From the NCBI GenBank assembly GCA_037178855.1, contig JASJZC010000001.1:5952001-6016000 (forward strand): 64,000 nucleotides of DNA, in the 5' to 3' direction. The DNA comes from Oscheius sp. JU75 (lineage: Eukaryota; Nematoda; Chromadorea; Rhabditida; Rhabditidae). Below, one piece after another: positions 34,252 to 50,300 of the stretch (positions within the stretch are counted from its first letter, which is position 1; every line of letters begins with the position of its first letter). Below the pieces are notes generated by a model that did no database searches, was not told the origin of the DNA, and saw only the letters and a program-made list of their open reading frames with translations. The translations under genes were made by a program, and so were the position numbers.

Positions 34252-36288
34252 ATGTCTGCTCAAGTTTCTGCAACATCAGAAGCTGCCTCCTCCACGAAAG
34301 AGAGTCCTCCTTCCGTGAGTCAGAAACTCAGAAAAGTATAGTTCTCCTTTAAGGTTCCGGTCTTTTTTCTTCTTCTAAGCACGATCTTGGTCGGCTCCAT
34401 CTACGCCAATGTCTTGACCTATCACATCACTGTCAACATGGTCCATTCGTTCGGAAACGACTCCGAGTCTGATTGTAGGAACTCACTCTGCGGGCTATTT
34501 TTGCTCATGTTTCAGTTTACGGAGTAGAGGATTATCGCCGAGAGAATGATTCCGTTACCAACTTCACCGTTTTCCTGCACAAGTACCTCAGTAATCCGCA
34601 AAAGGTAATCGTTTTAAGTCCTATTATGATCTCGCGGATAGAGTCAAGTTAAACAAAAACAAGGACCATTGATCGATAGATATTTCCCACATAGTTGATT
34701 CATACAGTACGATGTAGAGAGATAAATTTATCTCGAATTCAGGAGTCTCTCATAACAGTTGTACCTATTGGCGGAATCCTAGGATTATTCCCTGTCGCGG
34801 CACTTTACAATATTCTCGGGTTCAGGTCTGACCAATCAATTCGGAAAAGGATCAATTTTAGACGATGTGTTTCGGTCTGTGCTTTTGTCTCCATAATTCC
34901 TTCCATCTTGATCCCTCTTCTAACAAATGCTAAGACCTTTGTCCTGGTCATTTTTATCAGAATCATTCAAGGTAAGGGGGCACTCTGCTTTCTATCCGAG
35001 TCTTCAGGTTTTGCACTAGCTTCTTTCGTCCCATATATATGCAAGCTGGCAGTTTTTCTTCCCTTCAACCACATAGCCATCCCGTCCATCGTCTTTGCCT
35101 ATGTCCAGCTGGCAGCTGCTTTTGTTTTCCCTATTTCGGGACTTCTTGCTTGGTAAGTTACCACATTTTGGTCTATTTAGAGACTTGGTATTTGAATGAG
35201 GTCTGTTAAATTTCTACGATAATCCTGAACAAAAGTATCACAATCTCTTAGGTCCAGCCTCGGCTGGCATTCTGCCCACTACATTCCGGCAGCTATAACC
35301 TTCCTCGTGCTTCTCGTCTTCGTCTGTGTCAACTTTGACGACGAGTTCAAGGATAAGATTGGACAGTCGGGCTTTCTAGATGTTCGGTTGTTTAAAACTG
35401 TAACAAATAGCTGATTGAGGCTCTTTGCTCGTACCAGAGAACCCGATCCACAGCCCTGAACTTCCGTCTTCCCTACCTATCGATCTACCAGGACGCCAAA
35501 ATTTGGGCCTACTTCATAGCTGCTTTCGGATATTTCACGGCTATACATCTCTATCTTCAGTTTGGACCCACTTTTCTACACAAGGTATGGTTTCAGCAAG
35601 ATAGGATAAAAGTTTCAGGTGGTCGGCATCGGTATTCTTCCGACTGGTATCTTGTCTCTGGTCCCTCCACTGGCCAACCTGATTCTCTCATTTTTCGTCT
35701 ACGCCATCTTTCACAAACTGGCGTTAGTTGTTTGTAGGATTAACCTGCTACGACAGTTTCCTAGTGTTCAATTCCAATTTTTTATTCAGGAATACGGTCT
35801 CAAATAAGATGAGAGTCTTCAACAGCCTGGGAACTGTTCTGCCTGGCATATTTTTTATCCTGATCGGTCTTTTCGACGCCGATACACAACCAACCTCGGT
35901 TACCACACTATACGTGACCGCCTGTTCCCTTCTCGGCTTCTGTTCATGTGGCTTCTTCCATGCCATCCAACTCAGGAGCAAACAGTACCATCTCTTCCTC
36001 CTGTTGAATCTCTTTGCGATTTGCATGGCTAGCATGGGCTTGACTTCCCTCTTCAATGTGCTCATAGCTCAACAGAATGAATACTGTGAGTGTGTCTCGA
36101 TTAAAGTAAACTTGAATTTAGCTCGCTGGTCCATCGTTTTTGTGCTTCACGGAGCAATTCTGTTGGCAACCAACATAATATTTTGCCTGTTTTCGAGTGA
36201 CGAGGTCGCTCCTTGGGCAAAGGAAGGCTACGAAGACACTTCTATTCGACCTAATAGAGAAGATCCTCTGCCTCAACGACCTTTCTAA
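34252..36288 (+). CDS. MFS transporter, SLC17-like
   Basis: Eleven exons join in phase: 34252-34314, 34354-34474, 34516-34604, 34743-34825, 34862-34971, 35008-35152, 35252-35381, 35438-35584, 35619-35722, 35790-36085 and 36122-36288 (484 aa). After a short Ser/Ala-rich cytosolic start come TM1 (VPVFFLLLSTILVGSIYANV), an N-glycosylated loop and ESLITVVPIGGILGLFPVA. The following helices end with LTSLFNVLIAQQNEY and WSIVFVLHGAILLATNIIF. The family layout of a small-anion or organic-anion symporter (SLC17: phosphate, sialate, glutamate) fits the final LFN..QN.....W..VF pattern and acidic tail. The conserved Arg after TM2 is present as GFRRC. The substrate cannot be predicted. The gene appears intact. 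Confidence 0.75.
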
Positions 36289-36641
36289 ATAGTTAGAAAA
36301 TCTGGACTGTTTTGAGATAAATTAGTGTCCTGTCATGGCTGTGTAGATATGGTGTCAAAACTGGTATGTTGTAACGGTAGGCATATGTACACAGACAGAC
36401 TAGAGTTAGAATATAGTTTATGTTGCCTTCCTGACTGAAACGGCAGAGCTGCTATACAGACTTGAATATCAAAAAGTGAAAGTTGGCATGCATTTCGTAG
36501 AAGCAAGAGAAGAGCTCTCTTGATCGACCAACAAGAAAGGTGATTGCTGATAGCCGGTTCACATTAAAATGAAGCAGTAAAAGACCTGTAGTGCCGAGAA
36601 GGGGGCAATCACAGAGATGGCCACGGCCATGCGATAAGGAC
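36289..36641. other. Intergenic, nothing supported
   Basis: 353 bp between two co-directional genes. No poly(A) signal or promoter motif is clear. Confidence 0.45.
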
Positions 36642-38997
36642 ATGAGTTCTCGTCTCGTCATTGCCTGTCTCCTGCTGAGGACTCTACCCGCCCAAAATTT
36701 TAGTAACTTCTACCAAAATTCCGCCATTTTTGCCCATTCTTTTCAGTCTGTCCCGGCAATTTGATACTTGACAACACCTTTTTGGGCAATTCTGACTGCT
36801 CGGACCATCCAAAATCGGGAGAAGGCTGTGAGAAGCCGGTCACAAGCTCATTCTGTAGATTTTCTGTAATGAGCTGTGAACTGGAAATCACAGAAAACTT
36901 TTCAGATCTTTTCGAATTCTTCTGCAGGCGCTGGCCAGCTTCATATAGTCGGCACTAATCTGAGCCCGGGAAACGGCATAAAAATTGATGGCATTTTCGA
37001 TAGTGTCAAAAGGTCTGGTCATGGTTTTCGATCCTTTTTCTCGAGATTGCAATGTTGCGATAGATAGAAACTGCAGAAAAAACTGGTTCGCGCCTTAGCT
37101 CAGCAGTTATATGAAACTGAGCTATCTGAGTTTGATCTCCGCCGATGATTTTCAAGTTCCTAAGAGAGCGTCGGCAATGCTGGTGTTGAAAAGAATACAA
37201 GTATTACCCCAAAATCCCTTACAATCTAGCGAGACTGAAAACTTCAATCTTCGGGCAGCCTTTCCTCTGACAAATGATCCGATGCAGCCTTTCCTGAACA
37301 TTACACTGAAGTCAGTGGACAATGCCACCCAGATGACTTTTGGATACTACTTGGAGAGGATACAGCGTCAGTTTGTGCCTTTTCATTGAACATTTTTTCA
37401 GTCCCCTCATTTGACTCGTCTCGGATGACGAGTCTTTCTGTGGCTCCCGGCTCCTTAGCAGAGTTCATCCAGTTACAGTCAGCCGAGGAACAAGACTATT
37501 GGGAGGTCCAAGCTCAGTCAAATGTGGCTCTCTCTGCAGCTGTTAGTATCTCTTCCAATCCTTACGACCTTCTTAATATTTGGTTCTATGAAAAGGATGA
37601 AAGTACCTTGATCTTGAGGGGAACGTAATGAGCACAACTTTCCTAAAAATACAAAGTTTAGAGCCTATACTTCTGGAAGTTCATATATCCAATCAGAAAC
37701 ACAAAATATCACCCTTGTATATGTTCTTCAAACGGCCGGTTACTTGGATGGGACGATAATTGTCAACGATTATCAGAGTAGAATCTTACTAACAACTGAT
37801 GAAGATATTTAACATCAGATTTGGCCTCCTGTACTTCCTATAGTGTTTACTGGACAGAGGCACCCGACTATCGAGGCTACGGCTATCAAAACCCTACTGG
37901 GATCATATGCTTGACTCTCCTGAACTCAATCTTCAATCCACAGCCCACGTTTCTGGGAAACATTGATCTTCAGAGCTACGATAATCAGGTAGGAGCGCTG
38001 TCCTGAAAACCAGCTTTACCGTAAGAAAAACTTCGACGGGAATGGAACTCGAGTCGCTCAGCGCGCCAACCACTAGACTATTTTTGGTGCTTTTGGTAAA
38101 TAGTTCAGTGGCTAGCACGCTCGACAAAGAATCTGAGCGACCCGGGATCGATCCCCGTTGATGTTTTTTTTAGTTGCTGAGAGGGCGGTAAAGCAGGTCA
38201 TACAATAATGTAACATTCACTATATAGACGCAGTATTTCAGAGCATGAGCTGTCAACTGATGTCTGGAGCTCCGATCACAGACCCCATCGGGACGAATAC
38301 CTTGCTGGCCACCTACCAGTAAGAATCGGATAAAACTTTGCGAGTACTATGTTAAGAGACAAATTCCCGATCAAGTTTTCTTATCCACAGCGGCTGACAA
38401 CGTTTGCGAGCACCTTCGTGGCCACAAGTGATGTTGCCGAGCTCACTTTTGTCTTCACAGGGGAAGATCAAGGTAACTTTTTGTGTCCCCATCATTTGAT
38501 CTTCTTCAGACACTGTTCCGAGCGAAGGACAGTCAGGCTATCTGACCACGCCTGGCTACCCGTACAGCATGCAACAGACTGCCAACTTTAATGCCAGCGG
38601 GACAGACAACTTCAACTTTACCCTGACAATTCAAACCTCGCTGGCTCCCAAAGGAATGCTCTCAGTTTTTGGCTCGAGTGGAATTCTGGAGAATGTGACA
38701 ACTGTCCAGGGGACCATCTTGTCGTTCATTGACAAGAAAATAGAACTGTACATCGACTGCGGACCGGCTTCTACCGGCGGTGTCTATTTGACATATAAAA
38801 TCGTCTCCTTGCGTGAAAGCTCTGCTCCAACAAGGACTACGAGCTTACCTATCTCGACTGTACATTATAGCAGTACAACAATGGGTGGTGGAAATGACAG
38901 CACAACACATCACAACACGACATCCAAGCTTTCCGCAGAAATATGTAGTACAAGAAGTCTGTTTTTTAGTCTATTTTTATTTTACTCAATATTTTGA
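36642..38997 (+). CDS. CUB-cassette surface protein, single cassette, GPI-type end
   Basis: Ten exons join in phase: 36642-36702, 36747-36865, 36906-37012, 37104-37366, 37402-37624, 37662-37777, 37819-37988, 38242-38318, 38357-38472 and 38510-38997 (579 aa). MSSRLVIACLLLRTLPAQNF is the signal. The cassette has a header (CPGNLILDNTFLGNSDC), an FNLRAAFP block, a DLLNIWFYE block, a strand block ending VNDYQ, a Cys/Tyr block and a CUB-type strand pair (SGYLTTPGYP to NFNFTLTI). A Thr/Ser-rich stalk and a final hydrophobic LFFSLFLFYSIF suggest GPI anchoring. The same blocks in the same order occur in both minus-strand genes at 47.3-56.7 kb, so the three form a paralogous family with conserved intron phases. 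I do not recognise a described family for the whole cassette. Confidence 0.75.
38023..38171. repeat. Head-to-head pair of tRNA-like (SINE-like) sequences in an intron
   Basis: The plus-strand half (about 38098-38168) has a D-arm-like tagttcagtggctagcacg (A box), a short stem around ctcgac..gagcg and a T-arm-like gggatcgatcccc (B box), followed by eight T residues at 38164-38171 that could end pol III transcription. The minus-strand half (38083-38025) is similar: agtctagtggttggcgcgc and gagttccattccc. Together they form a large imperfect hairpin in intron 7 of the CUB-cassette gene. Neither folds into a full tRNA, so they are tRNA-derived. Confidence 0.6.
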
Positions 38998-39291
38998 TAT
39001 GACGTGACATAAATATTGAACTTAAAAAAGTTTTATAAAACGGTTTCACAGCATAAACCCTTTTGTTTTGTCAGATATGAACACGTAGCTTTTAGCTTGA
39101 GTTGACCATCTCATGCTCACCCGTACCATCTCATCTCAGGCAATTCCCTAGATAAACTATTCCCACAGAATTGAACCAGCGGTATGCAAAAAAACAGGAA
39201 CTAGTCGGAGTTGACCGGTCAATTTCTGGTCAATTTGATTATGATTCGAAATACAGCTCTAAAAAATCAATAGAACAAGACATAGAATATG

Positions 39292-39297
39292 TTTATT
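39292..39297 (-). terminator. Poly(A) signal of the NEDD4-type gene
   Basis: AATAAA on the minus strand, 43 bases beyond the stop codon of the HECT ligase gene. Confidence 0.6.
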
Positions 39298-39340
39298 GGA
39301 GATTTTTCTTGGTCCCCATCTTTGTTTTTCTCTGGTACAG

Positions 39341-43491
<4,151 letters not shown>

Positions 43492-46400
43492 GCTACAGCT
43501 TTCCAATAGTCCGCCTAGACGAGTAGAATTGAAAGTGGCCAATTGGCCAGAGTAGAACTCATCCGCTGCGATAATCCTGAACTGTTTTGTTTTATTCCTT
43601 GTTGTAAAACTGTTGTTCCAAACAATAAAAGTTAGTAAAGAAGAGTCAGAGCAATTATGGAAGCGGAAGTTTGATAGAGAGTGTTCTGTGCGCATAGAGG
43701 AGCTTCTGGTATCGGTGTTACTCATGACAAACAAACGGGACGAGAAAACATTACGTCGAGCAATTGGATTATGCGGATATAACTGGAAAGGTTCCCTTCA
43801 AATCTTGCTCTATCGTCTTTCTGAGTATGAGGTAACAATTTGCAGTTGTGAAAAGGATAGATTCGGTCTGCCACTCGGTCTTTTTTCCAACTCGCCCCAC
43901 ACGTACCGTCTCGGCACTTACTTTGAGATAATTTTAGGCTGAGCCATCAAGGTTTCGGTTTGTGGTGAAATTTTGAGACAAAAGATACGAAGGACACTTT
44001 TTATAGCTAGACTTTTGAGGAAAAAGGACCACAATTTAATTTTTTAGGGAACATCTAACTGGAAGTATCCCCAAGAAGGGAAAAAACTAAAGGGGGGAAG
44101 GTAATAGAGAAGGGAAAGACTGGAAGGGGAGATGGCAGACTGAAAAACTGTAGTGCTTATGCAAAGTTTTATGGTGAATAGGTAATAGGTAACACTGAAA
44201 TACTATGGAAATTTAAAAGGGTACTGCTTCTTAATTACGCTCTCTCTCATATACCATCTCGATAAAAACTTCAAGTTTTATGTAATCTGTTAAGTTCCAC
44301 GGTTTGCTTTCATAAACCCTCAAAGAATGATTTTAAGCGGGTGGCTAATAGGGTCAGATAGTGGACCAAGTTTTTTTTAAAAACTTCATGACTCCTATGT
44401 AACAAGAAGACTAGAAAGTTCTGTACAAAGTCAAGAATCTTGCTGAGATCACGTGTAGTCACAAGTTTTTCCGGGTCGAAGTATTCTAATCGTGCTAATT
44501 ATTTTCATACTTATTGTTAATCACCGCAGACAGAGAAGAAAAACATCGGCTCTGTCTCACACAGTCAAACAGTAAAATGTTATTGTTTGCTCTTCGAAAT
44601 GGCGTGGCAAACAACTGAAAAGTCCGAAAATTAGACAAATCTAAAAAGAAGACTGAGGAACGATTGTGCGGAAATCAATGTGTATCTCGGTCGCAGTGGC
44701 TTGCCCCAACCGGTTGTCTCTCTTTCGGCTTTGTACCAATGTCCATTTTCGCGGATTAAACTACAGTTTAGGGTGTCACATGACTAATCAGTCCTGACTT
44801 GTGATATTAGGGGTTTCGTCTGAATGTGATCTCTCAACATTTGGAAATGACACAAGAGTCTGAACAGAGAGATCATCTGGAGCTAACGACCAAAATGAAC
44901 CCTTGTACCCTCTACGTAGTCCAAATGTAAATAGTGAGAGTATACTGACTATAGTTGGCACGTACTGGGCAAATGGGAAAAGAGATAAGAGGACAAAGTT
45001 CGAGTCTGTCTTTTGAATCGGGTCACTCGGTCTAGTCTAAGCAGTAAACTGACCAGGTTGCACGTGCAACTCGTACGCAATTTTGCGTAAAGAGTGGCGT
45101 ATCTCGTGCCATTTTATATACAGGGCATATACAGTGCTCAGACTATTTTTCCCAGATGCGCAGACCTTGAATGCATCGGCATAAAATATGGAGCAAGAAA
45201 AACGTTTGTTTGAAAGCGTAATGCACAGTTTCTCGTAGAACTGCTCGTGCTCCGCGAGCAACCGGCGAGCGCATCTCGCGAGCAGCAGCTTCTGGTTCCT
45301 TCCAGGTGATGTGTTTTTTTTATTCATGTTTCATCTTTTTGCTGATGCAAATCTGGGAAAAATAGTCCAAGCACTGTATATCCCCTGATTATCAAATGAC
45401 ACGAGTTACGCCACTCTTTTCGCAAAATTGCATACGAGTTGCTCGCGCAACCCTGATACTGACTCATTCGATAGTGTCTGTGTGGAAGGCGGAGAACATT
45501 TTGAAGACCTGGGGAACCGTGGAGGAGTCTTTTGACTCTATACAAAAAGGGCAACAGAACCATTCATCATCCTATTTTCATTCGTTTGACTACTCACAAA
45601 TACCATTCCTCCTTTCCCTCTATGATGTGGGAAAACTCAAGACGTGGGATCGGTAGCAAGTGATAAGCCGAATCTTCGGAAGACTAGAAGAATCCAACTT
45701 TTGTTTGGTTTTATACATGAAAAAGGAAAGTTTGCTCATATTTCCAAAAGTTCCAGGGATTCTCATTGTTCAATCAGTTGACCCTCGAACCCCATGCGAA
45801 CAAACAAGTTGCCAAACCAAAGTTTAGGTAGAGGCGTGCTCCAAACGGGAGGTTGGGGAGAACACAAAAGTCACGTGACTATATTTGTCGAAAAACGAGA
45901 ACGAACGTCTCCGAGAACTGATCTCTGACCAATATAGAAGCTCTCGAAAATATATATATACTGCAAAAGATTGAAGAAATTGAGCAATTGCTGCTATTAT
46001 AAATAGCTCAGGCTGCGTCACAACATGACGCAGTCAATTGGGAAATTTAGACGTGTGAGCCCCGGAAAAGGGATGGCGTCAGGTCTATTTGTCTCGTAAC
46101 AAGTATGATGAAAGTGGAGACCAGAGGTCTCTTCCAGAGACTAATTTTGAGGAAAGGGGCCCCAGCCATTTTACTGCAGCTGTTAATCCAATCGTTAAGA
46201 GGCTGAGAGAGAGAGAATGACAAAGAAGAAATGATGACTGGAGTTTGTACTGGCCGAACATTGGTCGAGAGAGGGGATTACTGTCTGTCTCAACCTAACC
46301 AACTTTCAGGAAAAGTGAAGTAAAAAGAGCACAGATTGCTACATGTGACTCTAGACCTCTAAGACAATATGCCTTCTCGCAAGCCTTGGTTACCTTAGTT

Positions 46401-47316
46401 AGGTCCCAAAACTTAAGTTTTCAGCCTTTGAATGTTCAGGAAAGTTGTAGCCCATACCACGACCTAATACCTTGTAAAACATCGCAACACTGGAAAGACA
46501 CTACTTGGACCTAAAAAAGATCATCGAGCTTTTGGTTTGATGCTACGAAGAGGATTAGGAAGACTGCGAGAAAAGTTCGACTGTCTAGAAAGCGCGAGAC
46601 CTTTTGTGCTGTCGAGGCGGTATGGGCTACACAAATAACGGATCCGTGTTCTTTCCATCACTTTTCATTAGTCAAACTACCACGTGAACAAGGATTGCCA
46701 CGGCGCGGGGAATAATTCATGAGGCGTGGCTCAAAAGCCCATTCCTCCTGCAGTCTTCCGTGGGTTTTGAAAAATTGGCAACGAAAAAAAAAGAATAAGA
46801 GAGAGTGTTTGATAAAAACAAGAGAGTTATCAGTCAATGAGATCAGTTACAACTGTGCATGTTGGGCGGCGTGTCAACACGTGACGCCTGTTTTTCACCC
46901 ATCCTCTTGCCTGTCTTTCTACCCACTACTGGTTCACCGAAGGTGTTGACACACGAAATTAACCTGAATTATGTGGGGGGTAGTTTTGAAAAGATCATCG
47001 AGAGCAGAAAAGGGCTTGAAGCTGGTCCCCTCAGAAAAAGTGAAGTTAGAGTCCAGACAGCGAGGGACTGAAACCCCAAGGCTTTCTCTGTTTCGGCTGG
47101 GGGCAAAATGCGCAGAGGAGGACGCAGAGGGGGAGAGAGTGAAGGAGGGAGAGAGGGCACCTGCTGTGTGCTGCGCCTTTGGACGTTCTCTCAAATGTTG
47201 ATTTGGTTCGCGAACTAACTGAACTTTATTTCTTAGTTTTGGAATTAACCTGAACAGTATACTGAAATCCAAATACTCGAGACATAAATGGTCAATTTGA
47301 TCGAGAAAGTAACCGT
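43492..47316. other. Gene-poor region with one MITE
   Basis: Apart from the hAT-like element at 45054-45455 I see no supported gene in 3.8 kb. An ORF at 43613-43942 has a plausible composition but no ATG near its start and no splice partners. ORFs at 46719-47201 are low-complexity and lack motifs. Regulatory DNA for the divergent NEDD4-type gene may lie at the left end. Confidence 0.5.
45054..45455. mobile_element. hAT-like MITE with ~105-bp inverted ends and 8-bp target duplication
   Basis: The 402-bp element begins CAGGTTGCACGTGCAACTCG and ends as the inverse (cgagttgctcgcgcaaccctg). The two ends match over roughly 105 bp, including gcaattttgcg, aagagtggcgta, atatacagtgct and actatttttcccagat. 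The eight bases before it (aaactgac) and after it (atactgac) agree at seven positions. CAG ends and an 8-bp duplication point to the hAT superfamily. There is no transposase; the internal ORF is a by-product. Confidence 0.75.
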
Positions 47317-50300
47317 TTATTCAACAAAGAAGTAGATGAAGAGAAGACTGGTGACAGCGACGAGAAAACCTAAGATATCATTAAGCTCTTTGCTCTCAAA
47401 CCTTACCAGTAACATCTGCCGCAGTCTTAGGTGTAGTCGGGGCACGAGCTACTGTAGTCATAGTTACCGTCTGAGTTGTCGTCGTAACTGCCGGTGCCGC
47501 TGAAGCTGTGACCATTTGAGTAATAGTCGATCCCTGAGTCGAAGGAGCTGCTGTAGTCACAGTCATCGTCTGTGTTGTCGTCGGAACTGCCGGTGCCGCT
47601 GAAGCTGTGACCATTTGAGTAACAGTCGATCCCTGAGTCGAAGGAGCTGCTGTAGTCACAGTCATCGTCTGTGTTGTCGTCGGAACTGCCGGTGCCGCTG
47701 AAGTTGTGACCATTTGAGTAGCTGTCGATCCCTGAGTCGAAGGAGCTGCTGTAGTCACACTCACCGTCTGAGTTGTCATCGTAACTACCGGTGCCGCTGA
47801 AGTTGTGACCATTTGAGTAATTGTCGATTCCTGAGTCGAAGGAGCTGCTGTAGTCATCACCACCGTAACATTGCCATTCGACTGCGGTGTTTGCGTCTGA
47901 GCTGTCGTCGGGTTGGCAACATCTCCCACAACATAATTGAGCAGAACTCCGCCGCTTGGTCCCGCTCCACCTTCAATGTCAAGGTCTATCAGCGTATCGG
48001 TGAAAGAGTAGACAGAGCCATTGGTAACTGCAATCTTCTTGGCCGGTCCTCTGGCTCCGTAGACGTTTATGACGGCAGCCGGAGACATGGAGTTGGCGAT
48101 GGTCAGATTGAAGGTGAAAGGGGCTGAAAAGCGAAGAAGTACTGTTTTAAAGTATCCTGGATCAACAAGGTTATACATTTCCTCTTCCGAAAGATCATTG
48201 GGAGCTACTTGTCACTCCTGGATCTCATCTACAACTCGTTGATTATGATGACCCCATGAAACCGTAGCAGTTGGCAGATGACCGTAGTAGAAGTTCAACA
48301 GCTCAAGCAAGCCCACTCACGGTCCAAGGCCACCACCACCCGCGGCGCTTCTTTTCTCATCAAACAACAACAATAACCAGACTTTTTCTGACTGTCAGCC
48401 GTCTAAAAAGCTCGTCTTATCTTTTGACTTGAAGCCTTTCAACTTACAGTAGTTCCAATAGCAAACGACGATTGTTTTTTTATCCTACCTTTTCAAATTG
48501 CAAGAGGGGTCTGTTACACATGTCAAATCTAATCTGGGATAACACTTGACAATGTTTGTGGACTTTTTTTGTCAAGTGTTATGCCAGATTAGAGTTGACA
48601 AGATGAGTTTGAAGAGACACAATCAGTACAAATTTGAAAAAAATGCTCTAGATAAAGGAGCGTAAGCGAATGGCGACTTACAAGTCGAGTTCATGTAGAA
48701 GAACGCGTTCTGGTTGGGCATGTTAAACGTGTAGTAGTTGGACATGATGAACCCGGAACGGCTTGTGAAGGGCACATGGTCCTGGGCTGAAAACTACTGT
48801 CAGAAATTTTTCAATGGCAAGGCATACCGCTCTGAGCATCTTTCACAAAGGATAGAGTGAAATCATTGCTACTGAAGTAGAACGTCCTGGCAAAGCCGGC
48901 AATCTGTTGTGGAAAACTGATCACGGAGTTTGTTCTGCCAATAATTGTCTTTTTAAAACAAAGTCAACTGACCCATAGGATGTCAAGTAGGTACCGGCCG
49001 CCACTGGATCCTGGACCGGGGCTCCAGTTGAAAGACGAATCGTTCCGTTGTACGGCATCTGCAATTTGACTCCTTTGGAGAATGGAAAAGACCAACCGTA
49101 GGATCTGATCCAGCCGTCAATTTGATCAAATATAGCGAGCTGGGATCGGTGTCATCATTCAGAACTGTGATACAGGCTGTGGCTATGTTGTTATCTGTCA
49201 TCGAGAGGTTGTAGTTACCGTCCTGAACCCATTCCACGACGTAAGGATGGCAGTTTTGAACGTCTGAATTTTGTAAATGTAGCAATCAACGCGGTTTATA
49301 TGGCTGAAATTCGCTGCTGGTATGTCAGCCAACTCACAGCATCCTCCTATTAAGTAAAATATGTCATGTTTGGCATCGTTTTGCACTTTTTTGAACAACG
49401 AACTCGATTATATAATTTTTCAGGACAGGGAACTCATTCAAACATAACTAGAAATTCAGAGCGCGCCCTAAATTATATCGACGCTCCTTACTTCCGAAAT
49501 CGTTGAAGATGAGAGTAGCTGTCATATTATCTGTGGTGACCAATGCATTCATGATGGTAGCTTGCGAGGTAGCAGTAGTAGTATAAAGAAACTGAGAGAT
49601 GTAGGCACTGAAATCGAACTGTTACGCTGGAAAGACATTGTGACTTACTTTCCAATCAATGTACGATTTTTTCCGATGCCTTCGTAGAGCCAGAAATTGA
49701 GCAAGTCGTACTTACTCGTTGTCGGTGAGATGCCTGATGCGAGAGCTACCTATAATTTAAAATTTTGCTGTCTATTTAAGATTTAAAGATACTTGAGAAG
49801 TGGTCGTGACCTCCCAGTAGTCCCCAGCATTGCTGTCTTTCAGCTGAACAAACTGGGCTGGCTGTCCGACGGGAACACTAAGTTGAGAGCCAGTCGTGAA
49901 GGATGGTGCTGAAAGCATATGTCCTTTGTCAACATTCCTGGACGTCATTTCAATAGATTAGCACTTTTGAAAGGCCGGAAGGAATCAGTTCCTCGCTCTC
50001 TGCTATCAACTCTGTGGTTTGCGGTTGTCTTCGGCTCCAATTAGCAAAGATACCTTTTACGACTCGACGCTATCTCTTCTCCCTCTCTCTCTCTCTAGGG
50101 CTTACAAATATACTCACTGAATCGAAGAACATTGTAGCCAAACTTCATAGTTGAATTGACAGATGCTGTCACAACAATCTGTAGAATTGGCGCTTTAGTC
50201 CCGGGGAACGGGAAGCCGGCTCGAATATTCCAGGTTGTTTCTTGGGCATTGCTGGAAAGTAGGAATGAATCTGAGCAAACACAGATTCTTTATGAATTGA

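Noticed and set aside
37085-37110. tRNA-like 'ccttagctcagcagtt' near the start of a CUB-cassette exon
   Set aside because: No B box or stems follow, and the bases are the splice acceptor and first codons of exon 4.
43613-43942. 109-codon ORF upstream of the NEDD4-type gene
   Set aside because: No ATG at its start, no splice sites joining other exons, and no recognisable domain; left unannotated.
45037-45327. 96-codon ORF on the minus strand
   Set aside because: It lies almost wholly within the hAT-like MITE and is made of its inverted ends.
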